Assembly: GCF_003997935.1 (NCBI RefSeq) | Contig: NZ_RZQL01000046.1 | Span: forward strand, 1 to 32,638 | Direction of reading: 5' to 3' | Length of the DNA stretch: 32,638 nucleotides | Source: Mesorhizobium sp. M7A.F.Ca.US.006.01.1.1 | Lineage (GTDB): Bacteria > Pseudomonadota > Alphaproteobacteria > Rhizobiales > Rhizobiaceae | Shown: one piece after another, positions 31,933 through 32,638 of the stretch | How the letters are laid out: each line of letters opens with the position of its first letter | Position numbering within the stretch: position 1 is the stretch's first letter | Notes under the pieces: model-generated | What the model saw: only the letters and a program-made list of their open reading frames with translations | What the model was told of the DNA's origin: nothing | Databases searched by the model: none | Position numbers and translations under genes: made by a program

Positions 31933-32638
31933 TCACTTCGCCGCGCAGAGCTTGTCGCGGCTCGTCGACATCGCGGCCGCCGCCGAGAAGCCATAGGGCT
32001 CGATGATCTTGGCGAACTCGCCCGATTTCTTCATCTTGGCCAGTTCGACGTCGAAGGCGTCGCGCAGTGCCTCGTCGCCCTTCTTGAAGGCGGCGCCGTC
32101 GCAATAGACCGGTGCGCCCTGCACCGGAGCGATGACTTCGAGGTTCGGATCGTTGGCCTTCTTGACCAGATCATTGATCGACAGGACAGGCAGCGAATAA
32201 GCGTCGATGCGGCCATCCTGGAGCATCTTCACGCCGCTCTGGCCATCCGGCACGACGATGACGCGATCGCGCGGCACGCCGGCATTGAGCGCGAGCTTCT
32301 CCTCGGTACCGCCGCCCGGCGCGCCGATGGTCGCAGTCGTATCCTTGGCGACATCCTCATAGCTCTTGAAGCCTTTCGGATTGCCTTTCTTCACCAGCAT
32401 TGCCTCGGCGTCGCACAGCACTGGTTCCGAATAGGCAACCGCGGCACAGCGCTCCGGCTTCATGAACAGGCCGGCGGTGACGACATCGAAGCGACCGGCC
32501 TGCAGGCCGGGGATCATGGCGCCATATTCGGAGATCGAAGCGGCGACGTCGGCGACGCCGAGCCGCTTGAATATCTCGCGGGCCACATCAGGCGCGGCAC
32601 CTGAAACCTTGCCGGCGGCGGCGACCGCCGTATAGGGC
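31933..32638 (-). CDS. ehuB: Ectoine/hydroxyectoine-binding protein EhuB (partial, N-terminus beyond window)
   Basis: The visible 234 residues are the C-terminal part of a periplasmic solute-binding protein of the amino acid (family 3) type. The frame runs off the right edge without a start; the first residues read PYTAVAAAGKVSGAAPDVAR, a typical beginning of the mature ligand-binding lobe. Later motifs are QAGRFDVVTAGLFMKPERC, IGAPGGGTEEKLAL and QDGRIDAYSLPVLS. It ends MSTSRDKLCAAK. EhuB captures ectoine or hydroxyectoine in the periplasm and delivers it to EhuCD; the ATPase gene ehuA should lie beyond the window. Ectoine specificity comes from the operon. Confidence 0.93.
   Translation of the reverse strand, partial: PYTAVAAAGKVSGAAPDVAREIFKRLGVADVAASISEYGAMIPGLQAGRFDVVTAGLFMKPERCAAVAYSEPVLCDAEAMLVKKGNPKGFKSYEDVAKDTTATIGAPGGGTEEKLALNAGVPRDRVIVVPDGQSGVKMLQDGRIDAYSLPVLSINDLVKKANDPNLEVIAPVQGAPVYCDGAAFKKGDEALRDAFDVELAKMKKSGEFAKIIEPYGFSAAAAMSTSRDKLCAAK

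Overview
The window is GC-rich and densely coded. It looks like chromosome or large replicon from a Mesorhizobium-type member of the Rhizobiales. The clues are a DUF768 protein (a family I know mainly from Mesorhizobium), the gene order of the rhizobial ectoine import and degradation operon, a plant-type glutamate-cysteine ligase next to rsmE, and four copies of rhizobial-style intergenic palindromic elements. I see no transposase, integrase, tRNA, rRNA or CRISPR array.

Layout. 1-2216 (minus): hisS then hisZ (truncated by the window edge), with a palindromic element between them. 2443-5471: a small membrane protein, 3-methyladenine glycosylase (tag), an L,D-transpeptidase and an unusual FolD paralogue. 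5638-13532: a 2-hydroxyacid oxidation island, with glcD-glcE-glcF and a DUF3422 membrane protein on the minus strand and a FadR-type regulator plus an FMN-dependent L-lactate dehydrogenase on the plus strand; a metallophosphoesterase follows. 14382-20190: a small secreted or membrane peptide, a class I glutamine amidotransferase, a conserved unknown, a GFA-family protein, rsmE, gshA and a DUF937 protein with an internal repeat array. 20351-24939: a DUF1127 protein divergent from a LysR regulator, then xseA, a DmpA-type aminopeptidase and a DUF768 protein. 25411-32638 (minus): the ectoine/hydroxyectoine operon ehuB-ehuC-ehuD-eutA-eutB-eutC-doeA-doeB, with ehuB running off the right edge.

How the parts work together. 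The Ehu ABC transporter imports ectoines. EutABC are tied to converting hydroxyectoine to ectoine, DoeA opens the ectoine ring and DoeB deacetylates the product to 2,4-diaminobutyrate. In the hydroxyacid island, GlcDEF oxidises glycolate to glyoxylate and LldD oxidises L-lactate to pyruvate. A 23-bp dyad (ACTGG-N13-CCAGT type) lies just upstream of glcD, and a closely matching copy overlaps the putative promoter of the FadR-type regulator. This suggests one regulator for both pathways.

The observations I would follow up first are this shared operator, the FolD paralogue lacking the catalytic Lys and Asp of bifunctional FolD, the four palindromic elements that each begin 14-22 nt after a stop codon (three of them inside operons), the repeat array of the DUF937 protein, and the Cys-rich uncharacterised protein at 15590-16225.
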